Positions 6,099 through 14,251 are shown, counted from the first letter of the stretch. The stretch: 14,994 bases of DNA from Lentisphaeria bacterium (GCA_016287975.1 JAEEXV010000120.1:1-14994), one strand, 5' to 3'. Numbers and translations: made by a program. The notes: generated from the sequence alone by a model not told the origin.

Positions 6099-7907
6099 AT
6101 GAAATTCACCAACTGGCATGGCTTCCTAGTCCTCGATCAACTCGACCTCCCTGAAAACGGCTCCGTGCAGGTGCAGTATCTGCAAGGCGGGCGCTGGGAA
6201 CCCGCGTGCATCTTCCCCAACCTGACCGAGGAATACCTCTGCGCCGCCCACAACAGCCAGGACTGGAACTGGGCGACCGCCTACTGCGGCCTCGCCCAGG
6301 CGCGGCATATCCGCGACAACCGCGTCTACTGGAACTTCACCGTCAACTTCGGCGGTGTGCCCGAAGGCGGCACCGCCCGCCTCAAGGTCACCCGCGGCGC
6401 CTCCGGCGGCCGCCCCATCTCCATCGAGGAAGTGGACGTGGCGCTGGACTACGGCGCCACCGTCGTGCTCAAGAACTGGCGCGAGTGGACGGGCGCGCCC
6501 ATCCACACCTACGAGGGCATGGAGCCCTTCCGCCCCAGTGACCCCGCCGACGCGCCGAATGGCTGGTGCGTCGCCAACTGCACCTTCGGCCCGCCCCGCC
6601 TCACCTGCTTCGGCCCCGAGAAGGTCCCGCCCCTCGTCTACAATCCCGGCCTGGACGGCAAATACGACCTCTACGCCTGCTGGAAGGAGAATGTCATCGA
6701 GTGCCTGCTGCAATTTCCCGGGCGCAAGATCCCCGAGATGCTGATGCTCAACCCCGGCATGATCCCCACCGGCAAGTTCTGGAAGGAAATCTACGTCGGC
6801 CAATACGACTTCACCCCCCAGGACACCATCGGCATCCTACAAGCACCCAGTTCCCGTGTCAACCGCCTGCGCCGCTTCGGCGACCTCTTCTACCTCAAAC
6901 TCGTCCCCGCCGACCGCCCCGCCGTCCCGCCCCTCCCGACCACGCGCCGCCCCGCCGAAGTCATCTTCTACAGCGAGCCCGGCTCCCTCGCCTACAGCCA
7001 CTACCTCATCACCCCCGAAGACGTCGAAACCCTCGCCGACCGCTACCAGGAACTCGGCGTCGACAAGATCGTCTGCCAGGTCGGGCGCGTCGGCGCCGTC
7101 GTCATCTATCCCAGCACCGCCACTGTTGCTAGCCGCCAGGGCGCGGTCGTTGGCGACGACCGCCAGTCCTCGACCGGCCAGGCGCAGATGATGGTCAACA
7201 TGGACATCATGAAAGTGCTCCCAGCCGCCTGCCACAGACGCGGCATCCGGTTCCTTGCCAACATGGGCGTCAACGCCCCTTACCACGGCAGCACCCTCGA
7301 ATCCAAGTTCGCGATGGAGCACCCGCAGTACTACCGCCACCATTCCCTCGACTTCGACATCCCCGAGGTCGTCGACTACGCCGCCGAGCACTTCCGCGAA
7401 CTGGCGCGCTACGACATCGACGGGGTCGCCGTCTCCCACACCCGCTACCCGGAGTATATGAGCGTCCGGAACATCGTCGACTTCCACCGCAAGATCGTCG
7501 AGAAACTCGGGGCCAAGCGCCGCGCCGAACTCGAAATCAACATCAGTTTCGTCGCTGGCTCCCCCGAATACTACCAGGCCGTCGAAATCCTCCTGCAGGA
7601 GGACCTCGTCGACTCCATCGTCCCCGCCAACCTGATGTGCATCTATCCCCCCGTCGATTTGGAGCCCTTCTACCAACTCACCCGGAAATACGGCAAGACC
7701 CTCTACGCCATGCTCGACGGCTGGAGCCTAAGCCACTGCGGCTGGGGCGACCGCAACCTCGTCCGCCCCTGGGAATACGCCGAACTCGCCGAGCGCTACC
7801 TCGCACAGGGCGCCACCAGCCTCTACTTCTACCAGTCCGAACTTATCCTCGCCAACGTCTGCAACCGCCGTCTCGTCAAGGCCCTCAAACTCCCGCCGAA
7901 GGCCTGA
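6099..7907 (+). CDS. GH10-like (GHL10-type) TIM-barrel protein with N-terminal accessory region
   Basis: The 602-residue protein divides in two. Residues 1-280 are rich in beta strands, with paired aromatic and Cys residues (for example YDLYACW at 189-195) recalling a sugar-binding or golvesin-like sandwich. Residues 285-600 look like a TIM barrel: ITPEDVETLADRYQELGVDKI (304-324), RGIRFLANMG (381-390), LDFDIPEVVDYAAEHF (417-432) and YDIDGVAVSHTRYPE (438-452). The last two resemble the GHL10 and related families, where a strand ending D-G-x-x-x-D/H-x-R-Y-P forms part of the active site. The acidic residue usual after the DG is a His here (SHTRYP). No signal peptide is seen. The ATG has no clear Shine-Dalgarno and follows the degenerate repeat. 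The gene is unusual in retaining CCGG sites and CCC-GGN codon pairs that its neighbours avoid, a sign of recent transfer. A carbohydrate-active role is probable but unproven. Confidence 0.7.
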   Translation: MKFTNWHGFLVLDQLDLPENGSVQVQYLQGGRWEPACIFPNLTEEYLCAAHNSQDWNWATAYCGLAQARHIRDNRVYWNFTVNFGGVPEGGTARLKVTRGASGGRPISIEEVDVALDYGATVVLKNWREWTGAPIHTYEGMEPFRPSDPADAPNGWCVANCTFGPPRLTCFGPEKVPPLVYNPGLDGKYDLYACWKENVIECLLQFPGRKIPEMLMLNPGMIPTGKFWKEIYVGQYDFTPQDTIGILQAPSSRVNRLRRFGDLFYLKLVPADRPAVPPLPTTRRPAEVIFYSEPGSLAYSHYLITPEDVETLADRYQELGVDKIVCQVGRVGAVVIYPSTATVASRQGAVVGDDRQSSTGQAQMMVNMDIMKVLPAACHRRGIRFLANMGVNAPYHGSTLESKFAMEHPQYYRHHSLDFDIPEVVDYAAEHFRELARYDIDGVAVSHTRYPEYMSVRNIVDFHRKIVEKLGAKRRAELEINISFVAGSPEYYQAVEILLQEDLVDSIVPANLMCIYPPVDLEPFYQLTRKYGKTLYAMLDGWSLSHCGWGDRNLVRPWEYAELAERYLAQGATSLYFYQSELILANVCNRRLVKALKLPPKA

Positions 7908-7924
7908 CCGTTTCCACCGCATCC

Positions 7925-8863
7925 ATGTCCCTTGTCGCCTTCATCCTGATCGTCGCCTCCGCCGCCCTGCACGCCACCTGGAACCTCATCGCAAAGAAGA
8001 GCCACGTAGACATCGCGTTCTATCTCTTCATCTGCATGGTCGCGACCACGTGCTGGCTCCATGTGCAGTTCTGGACGCCCGTCCACGTCCTCGCCCTCCC
8101 CGCCACCTTCTACCTCTTCACGATGCTGAGCGTCCTCTGCGACGCCGTCCTCTACTGCATCGGCCTCAAGAAGACCTACGAGGCCATGGAGATGGCGACC
8201 GCCTACCCGATCATGCGCGCCACCCCCATCCTCCTGACCGCACTGGTCACCGCCCTCTTCGGCCTGGGCTCCCCCATCGGCTGGGTCGCGCGCGTCGGCC
8301 TCCTCATCGTCTTCGCGGGCGCCCTGCTCATGCCGCTCTCCCGCTTCTCCGACTTCAAGCCCAGGCGCTACCTCACCTGGGGAATGCTCTTTGTCCTCCT
8401 CGCCGCCTGCGGAACCACAGGATACACCGTCTTCGACAGCCTCGCCCTCGCCTCCCTGCGCAAGGCCGCGCTCCAATCCGTCCAGCACCTCGACCTCAAA
8501 TGGCAGAAGCCCGTCCTCAGCCTCACCTACTACAACCTGCGCGGCATCCTCCTCACCGCCACCCTGTGGGTCGAGGTGCTCTGCCTTCCCCGCGAACGCG
8601 CCTCGCTGGCGCGCCTCTGGCGCGAGCGCACCTGGATGCCCTTCGCCGCAGGCATCTCCGCCAGCCTGACCTACTCCCTCGTGCTGCTCGCCATGAACTA
8701 CGTCACCAACGTCTCCTACGTGCAGGTCTTCCGACAGCTCGGCCTCCCCTTCGGGATGCTCGGCGGCGTCCTCCTCCTCAAGGAAAAGGCCCCGCCCGTC
8801 AAATGGGCAGGCGTCGCCCTAATCATCACTGGCCTCGCCCTCACCGTCCTCAAGTTCTCATGA
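7925..8863 (+). CDS. EamA/DMT-superfamily transporter 1
   Basis: This is a 312-residue integral membrane protein with about ten hydrophobic helices in two EamA-type halves. The first half opens with LIVASAALHATWNLIAKKS (about residues 8-26), a typical EamA start. The second half ends with a family-typical pattern: LGLPFGMLGGVLLLKEK followed by a final helix and ALTVLKFS. A longer hydrophilic link (about residues 180-200) joins the halves. Members of this superfamily move small metabolites such as amino acids, nucleotides or nucleotide sugars across the inner membrane; the direction and substrate cannot be read. ATG 7925 lies 17 nt after the barrel-protein stop with no strong ribosome binding site. 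Its TGA overlaps the next start (ATGA at 8860), implying coupled synthesis of two transporters that may form a heterodimer. Confidence 0.88.
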   Translation: MSLVAFILIVASAALHATWNLIAKKSHVDIAFYLFICMVATTCWLHVQFWTPVHVLALPATFYLFTMLSVLCDAVLYCIGLKKTYEAMEMATAYPIMRATPILLTALVTALFGLGSPIGWVARVGLLIVFAGALLMPLSRFSDFKPRRYLTWGMLFVLLAACGTTGYTVFDSLALASLRKAALQSVQHLDLKWQKPVLSLTYYNLRGILLTATLWVEVLCLPRERASLARLWRERTWMPFAAGISASLTYSLVLLAMNYVTNVSYVQVFRQLGLPFGMLGGVLLLKEKAPPVKWAGVALIITGLALTVLKFS

Positions 8864-9741
8864 ACATGCAGCGCCGCCTCGCCATCGGCTATTCCTGCGG
8901 GATCCTCGCCGCCATCACCTACGGCATGAACCCGCTCTTCGGCCTGCATCTCTACCGCGACGGCATCGGCACCCCTTCCGTCCTCTTCTACCGCTTCTGC
9001 TTCGCGGCCATCCTCCTCGGAATTCTCATCCTCATCCGCCGCACCAGTTTCCGCGTCCCAATGCGGACGCTGCCGCTGCTCGTGGCAGGCGGGCTCCTCC
9101 TCGCCGCCTCCTGCCTCACCTGGTTCCTCAGTTTCCGCGTCATGGACTCGGGGCTCGCCGCGACCATCCTCTTCCTCTATCCCGTCATGGTGGCCGCCAT
9201 CATGGCCGCGGGCTTCCACGAGCGGATCACCTGGCCTGTCGCGGCCGCCATCCTCCTCGCCCTCGCGGGCACCGCCATCCTCTGCCAGCCTGGCGGCGCC
9301 GCCCGCGTCAACGCCCGCGGCGTCCTCTTCGTCATCCTCTCCGCCCTCACCTACGCGGTCTATATCGTCGGCGTCCAGGAAACCCGCCTGAGGGAACTCT
9401 CCCCCGACGTGCTCACCTTCTACGCCCTCCTCTTCGGAATCCCCGTGTTCCTGCTCCAGCTGCGCGGCGGAATCGACCTGCAGCCGCTCCCCACCTGGCG
9501 CGCCTTCGGAAACGCCCTCGGCCTGGCTGTATTCCCGTCGTTCCTCTCCTTCCTGCTCATGGCCGTCGCCATCCCCCGCATCGGCGCCACCCGCACCGCC
9601 ATCCTCGGCGCCCTCGAACCCGTCACCGCCGTCGCCATCGGCGTCCTCGTCTTCCACGAACCCATGACCGCGCGCCTCGCCCTCGGCATCGCCATGGTCA
9701 TCGGCTCCGTCCTCGCCGTCGTCGCCTGTCGCCAGAAATAG
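8860..9741 (+). CDS. EamA/DMT-superfamily transporter 2
   Basis: This 293-residue protein has about ten hydrophobic segments. Two internal repeats start near SCGILAAITYGMNPLFGLHL and GVLFVILSALTYAVYIVG. The closing helices contain the EamA signature ILGALEPVTAVAIGVLVFHE. It starts at ATG 8860, whose last two bases share the stop of transporter 1; a second ATG two codons later (8866) is a possible alternative. The sequence is clearly diverged from transporter 1, so this is not a fresh duplication. The pair is consistent with a two-subunit small-molecule transporter serving the hydrolases on either side. Family membership is certain enough, the substrate unknown. Confidence 0.9.
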   Translation: MNMQRRLAIGYSCGILAAITYGMNPLFGLHLYRDGIGTPSVLFYRFCFAAILLGILILIRRTSFRVPMRTLPLLVAGGLLLAASCLTWFLSFRVMDSGLAATILFLYPVMVAAIMAAGFHERITWPVAAAILLALAGTAILCQPGGAARVNARGVLFVILSALTYAVYIVGVQETRLRELSPDVLTFYALLFGIPVFLLQLRGGIDLQPLPTWRAFGNALGLAVFPSFLSFLLMAVAIPRIGATRTAILGALEPVTAVAIGVLVFHEPMTARLALGIAMVIGSVLAVVACRQK

Positions 9742-9754
9742 CACCCCATGCACT

Positions 9755-10552
9755 ATGACAATTGAACGCTTCCGCCAACTCGAATACCACGACGAAGCCA
9801 ACGGAGGAAGCCTCCTCTACAACCTGTTCGTCCCCGAAGGCGCGCCCGACGGCCTGCCGCTGGTGCTCTTCATGGGCGACGCCACCACCGTCGGCCCCGA
9901 CCCCACGCTTCCCCTGCGCCGCTGCCTCGGAGCACGGGTCTGGGTCGAACCCGCCCTCCAGGCCGACCACCCCTGCATTGTCCTCGTTCCGCAGTTCTCC
10001 CGCGTCGCCGTCAACGACGCCTGGGAGACCACGCCAGAAGTCCCCCTGGTCCTCGGCCTCCTCGCCCAGGTCGTGCGGGAGTATCGCGCGGACCGCAACC
10101 ACCTCTTTGTCACTGGGCAATCCATGGGCGGCATGCTCGCCCTCCATTTCAACGCCATCCGCCCCCACCTCTTTGCCGCCTCCCTCTTCGTCGCCTGCCA
10201 ATGGGATCCCGCCGTCCTCGCCCCCCTCGCCAACAAGCGCTTCTGCTATGTCGCCGCCGCTGGAGACCAGAAGGCCTCCAACGGCATGCGACAACTCCAG
10301 AAAGTGCTTTTGGACAACGGCAGCCCAGGCTATGCATACTCCACGATCGACGCCCGCTCGCCACAACTCAATGAACACGTAGGTGCCATGATCCTCCACC
10401 GACTCGAGAGCCGCCGCATATTTCTCACCTTCGAAAAGGGCACCGTGCTCCCGCCCGACTGCACCGACCCCGAGCATATGTACTCCTTCGACTGCGCCTA
10501 CCGCCTCACCAGCCTCCACAAGTGGCTTCTCGCACCTCCCAAGAAACGATAG
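9755..10552 (+). CDS. Alpha/beta-hydrolase (esterase/peptidase-like)
   Basis: This 265-residue single-domain alpha/beta hydrolase has the nucleophile elbow GQSMGGM (121-127, Ser123), a likely acid Asp171 in AAAGDQKAS, and a likely catalytic His241 in EHMYSFDCAY. The oxyanion-hole strand LPLVLFMGDATTVG lies at 34-47. No signal peptide is visible (it begins MTIERFRQLEYHDEANGG), so it should act in the cytosol, perhaps removing acyl esters from imported substrates. It begins 13 nt after transporter 2 and is probably the last gene of the plus-strand operon, since a strong hairpin and a convergent gene follow. Closest resemblance is to uncharacterised hydrolases related to LpqC/PHB-depolymerase-like esterases; a specific ester is not inferable. 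Confidence 0.85.
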   Translation: MTIERFRQLEYHDEANGGSLLYNLFVPEGAPDGLPLVLFMGDATTVGPDPTLPLRRCLGARVWVEPALQADHPCIVLVPQFSRVAVNDAWETTPEVPLVLGLLAQVVREYRADRNHLFVTGQSMGGMLALHFNAIRPHLFAASLFVACQWDPAVLAPLANKRFCYVAAAGDQKASNGMRQLQKVLLDNGSPGYAYSTIDARSPQLNEHVGAMILHRLESRRIFLTFEKGTVLPPDCTDPEHMYSFDCAYRLTSLHKWLLAPPKKR

Positions 10553-10565
10553 CCGTTCGCCCTTT

Positions 10566-10600
10566 GGTTGGACGCGCGCGGCGAAAAGCCGCGCGCACCA
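10566..10600. terminator. Bidirectional terminator-like hairpin between convergent genes
   Basis: A perfect 9-bp stem, GCGCGCGGC (10574-10582) with GCCGCGCGC (10588-10596), encloses a 5-nt GAAAA loop. Three more pairs (TGG 10569-10571 with CCA 10598-10600) extend it past a small mismatch. It lies 21 nt after the hydrolase stop and 15 nt beyond the aldolase stop on the other strand. No T-run follows in either direction, so its activity as an intrinsic terminator is inferred from strength and position. Confidence 0.65.
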
Positions 10601-10610
10601 GCATATCTCA

Positions 10611-11516
10611 TCACGGATACTGGTATCCGACGGCGAGCATGTCGCGCTTGAACGCGGCGACCTCGTCCTCTGTCATTTCGCGGGCGGGCGCGATTTCGAC
10701 GCCCGTGTCATAGCCGCTCAGGCGGAGCGAGGTCTTGATGGTGCGGATCACATAGCCGTTCCCGTGGTTCAGCGCCACCTCGATGATGCGGTTGATCGCG
10801 GTCTGCTCCGCGCGCGCCGCCGCCAGATCCCCTGCACGGAAGGCGTTGAAGAGGCGCACATAGCGCTCTGGCATCAGGTTGTAGGTCGAGCCGATGCCGC
10901 CGTCCGCGCCCATGCACAGGCCGCAGATCAGCATTTCGTCTGGCCCGTTGATGATGTTGATGTCGCCGCCGTTCAACTGCTTCAGACGCCACATCTGGTA
11001 GTAGTTCGCACGGGTGTCCTTGGCGCCGATGATGTTCGGAACCGCAATCAGTTCCTCCACCAGGCGGTTCACATCCGCCGCCACCCCGTTCGGCTGCGCA
11101 TACAGCAAAAGCGGCACCGACGGCGCCGCCTCCGCGATCTTGCGGTAGTAGTCCGCCACCTCGTTGAAATTGTACTTGAAATAAAGCGTCGGGACAATCG
11201 ACGAAATGCCGTCCACGCCGATCGCCGCGGCATCCTTCGCCAGTTCCACGCTCTCGGCCTGGCTGATCGCGCCGACCTGCGCGATCACCTTGCCGCGCCC
11301 CGCATTCGCCTCGACCGCCGCCTCCACCATCTCGCGGCGCTGCTGCCGCGACAGCAGCACGCCCTCCCCCGTGCTCCCCGTGGTGTAGAAGCCCGTCACC
11401 CCCGCCGCCAACTGCGCCTCCACCAGCGCCTTCACCGTCCCCTTCAGAATATGCCCGTCCGCGCCGACTGGCGTGATCATCGCCGGCATGATCCCCGTAA
11501 ACTGAATCTTCGACAT
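10611..11516 (-). CDS. DHDPS/N-acetylneuraminate lyase family aldolase
   Basis: This 301-residue TIM-barrel class I aldolase has GSTGEG (47-52), which binds the pyruvate carboxylate, Tyr139 in LLLYAQP, and the Schiff-base Lys166 in IIGAKDT. The region IINGPDEML (188-196) followed by GADGGIGSTYN (203-213) is closer to N-acetylneuraminate lyases than to dihydrodipicolinate synthases. It therefore probably cleaves a sialic acid or related 2-keto-3-deoxy sugar acid to pyruvate plus an aldehyde. The YAQP in place of the usual YNxP is a small deviation. Start ATG 11516 has AAGGA 8 nt upstream; a longer in-frame start at 11579 lacks such a site. The gene stands alone, convergent with the hydrolase and divergent from the TMTC-like gene, with no other sialic acid genes in view. 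Confidence 0.85.
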   Translation of the reverse strand: MSKIQFTGIMPAMITPVGADGHILKGTVKALVEAQLAAGVTGFYTTGSTGEGVLLSRQQRREMVEAAVEANAGRGKVIAQVGAISQAESVELAKDAAAIGVDGISSIVPTLYFKYNFNEVADYYRKIAEAAPSVPLLLYAQPNGVAADVNRLVEELIAVPNIIGAKDTRANYYQMWRLKQLNGGDINIINGPDEMLICGLCMGADGGIGSTYNLMPERYVRLFNAFRAGDLAAARAEQTAINRIIEVALNHGNGYVIRTIKTSLRLSGYDTGVEIAPAREMTEDEVAAFKRDMLAVGYQYP

Positions 11517-11541
11517 CCGTGCTTCCTTGGTTCGTGCTTGC

Positions 11542-11594
11542 TTGCGCCCCCCGACCGATATTGCGATAATATAATCCATGCTTTATCCATTGAA
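11542..11594. promoter_or_regulatory. Overlapping divergent promoter candidates (aldolase / TMTC-like gene)
   Basis: Plus strand: TTGCGC (11542-11547), a 17-nt spacer ending in an extended TGC, and GATAAT (11565-11570), giving a leader of about 58 nt to the ATG at 11635. A perfect TATAAT also sits at 11570-11575 without a -35 partner. Minus strand: TTCAAT (11594-11589), a 17-nt spacer and TATTAT (11571-11566), about 50 nt before the aldolase start. The two -10 regions overlap, so RNA polymerase could not occupy both. The -35 matches are only 3 of 6. Confidence 0.35.
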
Positions 11595-11634
11595 CCCCTT
11601 TCCCGATCCCCGCCACAGGCGTTATATTGGCCGC

Positions 11635-13107
11635 ATGTCCGCCACCAAGCAAAAAATCTGGCTGCCAATGCTGCTGGCGCTCGCCATCCTCGCCGTCTTC
11701 GGCTGCGGCCTGCGCTTCGGCTTCCTCGACGACTGGGACGACGCGGTCTTCGTCCTCGCCAACCCCCGCCTCGAACTGACCTGGGACAACGTGCGCCACT
11801 ATGCGTGCCACCCGTTCCTCGACCTCTATACCCCGCTGCCGATGTACTCGCTGATGCTCGACCGCGCGCTCTTCGGCCTCTCCCCCTTCGGCTACCACCT
11901 CCACAACCTCCTGCTGCATATCGCCGCCGCGCTGCTGCTCTACGCCGTCGTGCGCCGCCTCGACTGCCGCCCCGCCGTCGCCTTCGCCGCCGCCCTCCTC
12001 TGGGCCATCCATCCCCAGAAGGCCGAATCCGTCCTCTGGATCGCCGAGCGCAAGGACGTCCTCTGCGGCGCCTTCGCCTTCCTCGCGATGTGGCTCTTCC
12101 TGGACGAACGCCCCGTCTGGTGCGCCCTCGCCGCCTTCCTCGCCGTCGCCGCCAAGCCCGCCGCCGTCCCGCTCTTCGGCGTCTTCGCGGTGCTCGCCTT
12201 CGCGTGGCCGCTGAAAAACCGCCGCCACGCCATCCTGCCCGCGTGCGCCGCCCTGGCCGCCGCGCTCCTCTCCTTCGCGGTCACCGCCCAGACCAACCCA
12301 GGGCGGGTCGAGACCAACCTCGCCGTCCCCCTCCACAACCTCGCCTGGTATCCCCTGACCGCCGTCCTCCCCATCGAGAAGAGCCCCGTCTACCCCGAGA
12401 CCGTCCCCGCCGACCTGCGCTTCTGGCTCATTCTTCTCGGCGCCGTCCTCCTGGCCGCCACCCTCGTCTACGCCGCGCGCCGCCTTGGCTGCGGCTGGTG
12501 GCCCATCCTGGCCGCCGCCATGCTCCTCGGCGGCACCCTCCTCCCCGCGCTCGGCCTCCTCCACTACACCAACTTCCGCTACTGCGACCGCTACAACTAC
12601 CTGCCCTCCGCCGTCCTCCTCGCCACCCTCGCCCTGCTCGCGGAACGCGCCATCCAGGCCCGCTACCGCAACGCCAGGCCGCTCCTCGTCGCCGCCGCCG
12701 CGCTCGCCGCCGTCACCGCCATCGTCGCCTGGGACTACGCGCACTACTGGCGCGACTGCCAGACCCTCTCCTACTACGCGATGCAGCGCCCAGGCCGCCC
12801 CAACCGCAAACTCTACGACATGGCCATCAACTCCGCCCTCAAGGCTGGAAACACCGACTACCTCGCCTATCTCGTCCGCCAGCTCCGCGAACGCCCGCCC
12901 GTCCTCGAACACGACGCGGGCCAAATCGACAACCTGCTCATCTTCCTGGACGCCCATCTCGCCCTGCGGCGCGGCGACACCGCCCTTGCCCGCGCGCACT
13001 ACCGCCGCCTCATGGAGCGCGCCGATCCCGCCACCCACCTCCTCGCCCTCCCCGACACCTACATCCCCGTCGCGCGCCAGGACCTCGACACGCTCTTCCC
13101 CCGCTGA
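11635..13107 (+). CDS. TMTC-like GT-C membrane protein (putative glycosyltransferase)
   Basis: This 490-residue polytopic protein opens with one hydrophobic helix (9-27) followed by the acidic loop LDDWDD (31-36). That is the expected position of the catalytic acidic residues of GT-C glycosyltransferases, which use lipid-linked sugars outside the membrane. The stretch from PLPMYSLMLDRALFGLSPF through HPQKAESVLWIAERKDVL (126-143) is characteristic of the TMTC/PMT-like family, whose eukaryotic members O-mannosylate proteins. About ten further helices follow. The last ~90 residues are soluble and helical, ending in one TPR-like pair (around DAHLALRRGDTALARAHYRRL), far fewer than the TPR arrays of eukaryotic TMTCs. 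ATG 11635 is preferred over an in-frame ATG at 11578, which lies directly on the promoter candidate and encodes an unrelated-looking prefix. A weak or absent Shine-Dalgarno leaves some doubt. Confidence 0.8.
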   Translation: MSATKQKIWLPMLLALAILAVFGCGLRFGFLDDWDDAVFVLANPRLELTWDNVRHYACHPFLDLYTPLPMYSLMLDRALFGLSPFGYHLHNLLLHIAAALLLYAVVRRLDCRPAVAFAAALLWAIHPQKAESVLWIAERKDVLCGAFAFLAMWLFLDERPVWCALAAFLAVAAKPAAVPLFGVFAVLAFAWPLKNRRHAILPACAALAAALLSFAVTAQTNPGRVETNLAVPLHNLAWYPLTAVLPIEKSPVYPETVPADLRFWLILLGAVLLAATLVYAARRLGCGWWPILAAAMLLGGTLLPALGLLHYTNFRYCDRYNYLPSAVLLATLALLAERAIQARYRNARPLLVAAAALAAVTAIVAWDYAHYWRDCQTLSYYAMQRPGRPNRKLYDMAINSALKAGNTDYLAYLVRQLRERPPVLEHDAGQIDNLLIFLDAHLALRRGDTALARAHYRRLMERADPATHLLALPDTYIPVARQDLDTLFPR

Positions 13108-13114
13108 TCTTTCA

Positions 13115-14251
13115 ATGCCCAGCCTCAGCACCATCTCCACCTTCGCGCTTCTCGCCGAATGGCGCAACGCCGTCGGACGACTGCCCCCGAACCTCGCCGC
13201 GCGGCTCGCCGAACCCCAGTTCGCCATCCTCCCCGAACTGAAGAACTGGGGGCAGTGGCGCGGCGGCGCCGTCCGCCGCATCGAACTGGCCGAACGCCTC
13301 ATCCTGCGCCACCCGTGGTACGCGGTCGTCGACGTCCTCCGCCACGAAATCGCGCACCAGGTCGTCGAATGCTGCTTCCCCCAGGCAGGGGAATCCGCCC
13401 ATGGCCCGCAGTTCCGCGCCGTCTGCCGCCTGCTCGGCGCCCGCCCCGAGGCGTCAGGCGACTATCCCACCCTCGACCAACTGGTCTTCAACGAGGACGC
13501 AGGCACCCCCGAGCAGGAGGGCGCCGTGACCCCGCAGGCCCGAATGCTCGTCCGCGTCCGCAAACTGCTCGCCCTCTCCGCCAGCCCCAACCAGCACGAG
13601 GCCGAGGCCGCCCTCCTCAAGGCCCGCGAACTCGCCGCCAAATACGAACTCGACCTCGACTCCGCCGCCACCCGCCCCGAAGAGACCTTCTACACCATCA
13701 CCATCGGCGCCCCCCTCCCGCGCATCGCGCTTCAGGAAAGCCTTCTCGGCAACCTCCTCCACGACTTCTTCAACGTCACCGTCGTCTGGGAAACCACTCC
13801 CGATCCCGAACGCCGCGACCGCTTCTGCAAGCAACTCGCCCTCAGCGGCACCCCCCGACACCTGCGCCTCGCCTCCTACGTCTACGACTGCATTCGGCAT
13901 TATATGAAAAGCGCCCTCTACGACCTGCCCGCCGCCATGCTCGGCAAGGCCCTCGGCAGCGCCCGCGCCCGCGCCGACTTCGAAATCGGCGTGCTGAAGG
14001 GCTTCCGCACCGTCCTCGAAGCACAGAACCAGCGCCCCGAGGTGCGGGCGCTCGTACTCGCCGACCGCACCCGCCTCGACGAATATGTGCGCTGGGTCTA
14101 TCCGCATCTGCGCACCAGCCGTTCCAGCCGCCACGAGACGGATCCCCGCCTGCGCCAGGCGGGCGAGGAGGCAGGACGCAAGTTCCGCCTGCATCCAGGC
14201 GTCGAGGACTCCCGCGCGCCACGGCAAATCGGCCCAGGAGGCGCGCCATGA
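13115..14251 (+). CDS. SprT-like zinc metallopeptidase domain fused to DUF2786
   Basis: This 378-residue protein has two recognisable parts. Residues 55-110 carry RHEIAHQ (HExxH zinc site, His77, Glu78, His81) and AHGPQFRAVCRLLGA, where His96 should be the third ligand; this is the SprT/Spartan-type peptidase core. Residues 143-180 (MLVRVRKLLALSAS, then EAEAALLKARELAAKYELD) match DUF2786, a small helical domain of unknown function. The C-terminal 200 residues (LGNLLHDFFNV, then YVYDCIRHYMKSAL) resemble the extra region often found after DUF2786. The protein is presumably cytosolic and may act on DNA-bound or unfolded proteins, but the target is unknown. ATG 13115 follows the TMTC-like stop by 7 nt without a clear ribosome binding site. 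Its TGA overlaps the permease start (ATGA, 14248-14251). Confidence 0.85.
   Translation: MPSLSTISTFALLAEWRNAVGRLPPNLAARLAEPQFAILPELKNWGQWRGGAVRRIELAERLILRHPWYAVVDVLRHEIAHQVVECCFPQAGESAHGPQFRAVCRLLGARPEASGDYPTLDQLVFNEDAGTPEQEGAVTPQARMLVRVRKLLALSASPNQHEAEAALLKARELAAKYELDLDSAATRPEETFYTITIGAPLPRIALQESLLGNLLHDFFNVTVVWETTPDPERRDRFCKQLALSGTPRHLRLASYVYDCIRHYMKSALYDLPAAMLGKALGSARARADFEIGVLKGFRTVLEAQNQRPEVRALVLADRTRLDEYVRWVYPHLRTSRSSRHETDPRLRQAGEEAGRKFRLHPGVEDSRAPRQIGPGGAP

Noticed and set aside
7637..7924. N-terminal extension of EamA transporter 1
   Set aside because: The added residues are a shifted frame of the barrel-protein gene. The EamA family start lies at ATG 7925.
11585..11593. A third copy of the 9-bp repeat (ATCCATTGA)
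   Set aside because: A single unit with one mismatch is expected by chance and is not followed by further units.
12485..13114. N-terminal extension of the SprT/DUF2786 protein
   Set aside because: It overlaps the TMTC-like gene out of frame and is low-complexity Pro/Ser/Thr; the natural start is ATG 13115 just after that gene's stop.
10708..13302. Very long open frames on the strand opposite the TMTC-like gene, and shifted frames through it
   Set aside because: Acidic Gly/Glu/Val-rich or Arg/Pro-rich translations are the usual shadow of C-ending codons. The sense frame has clear family motifs and these do not.
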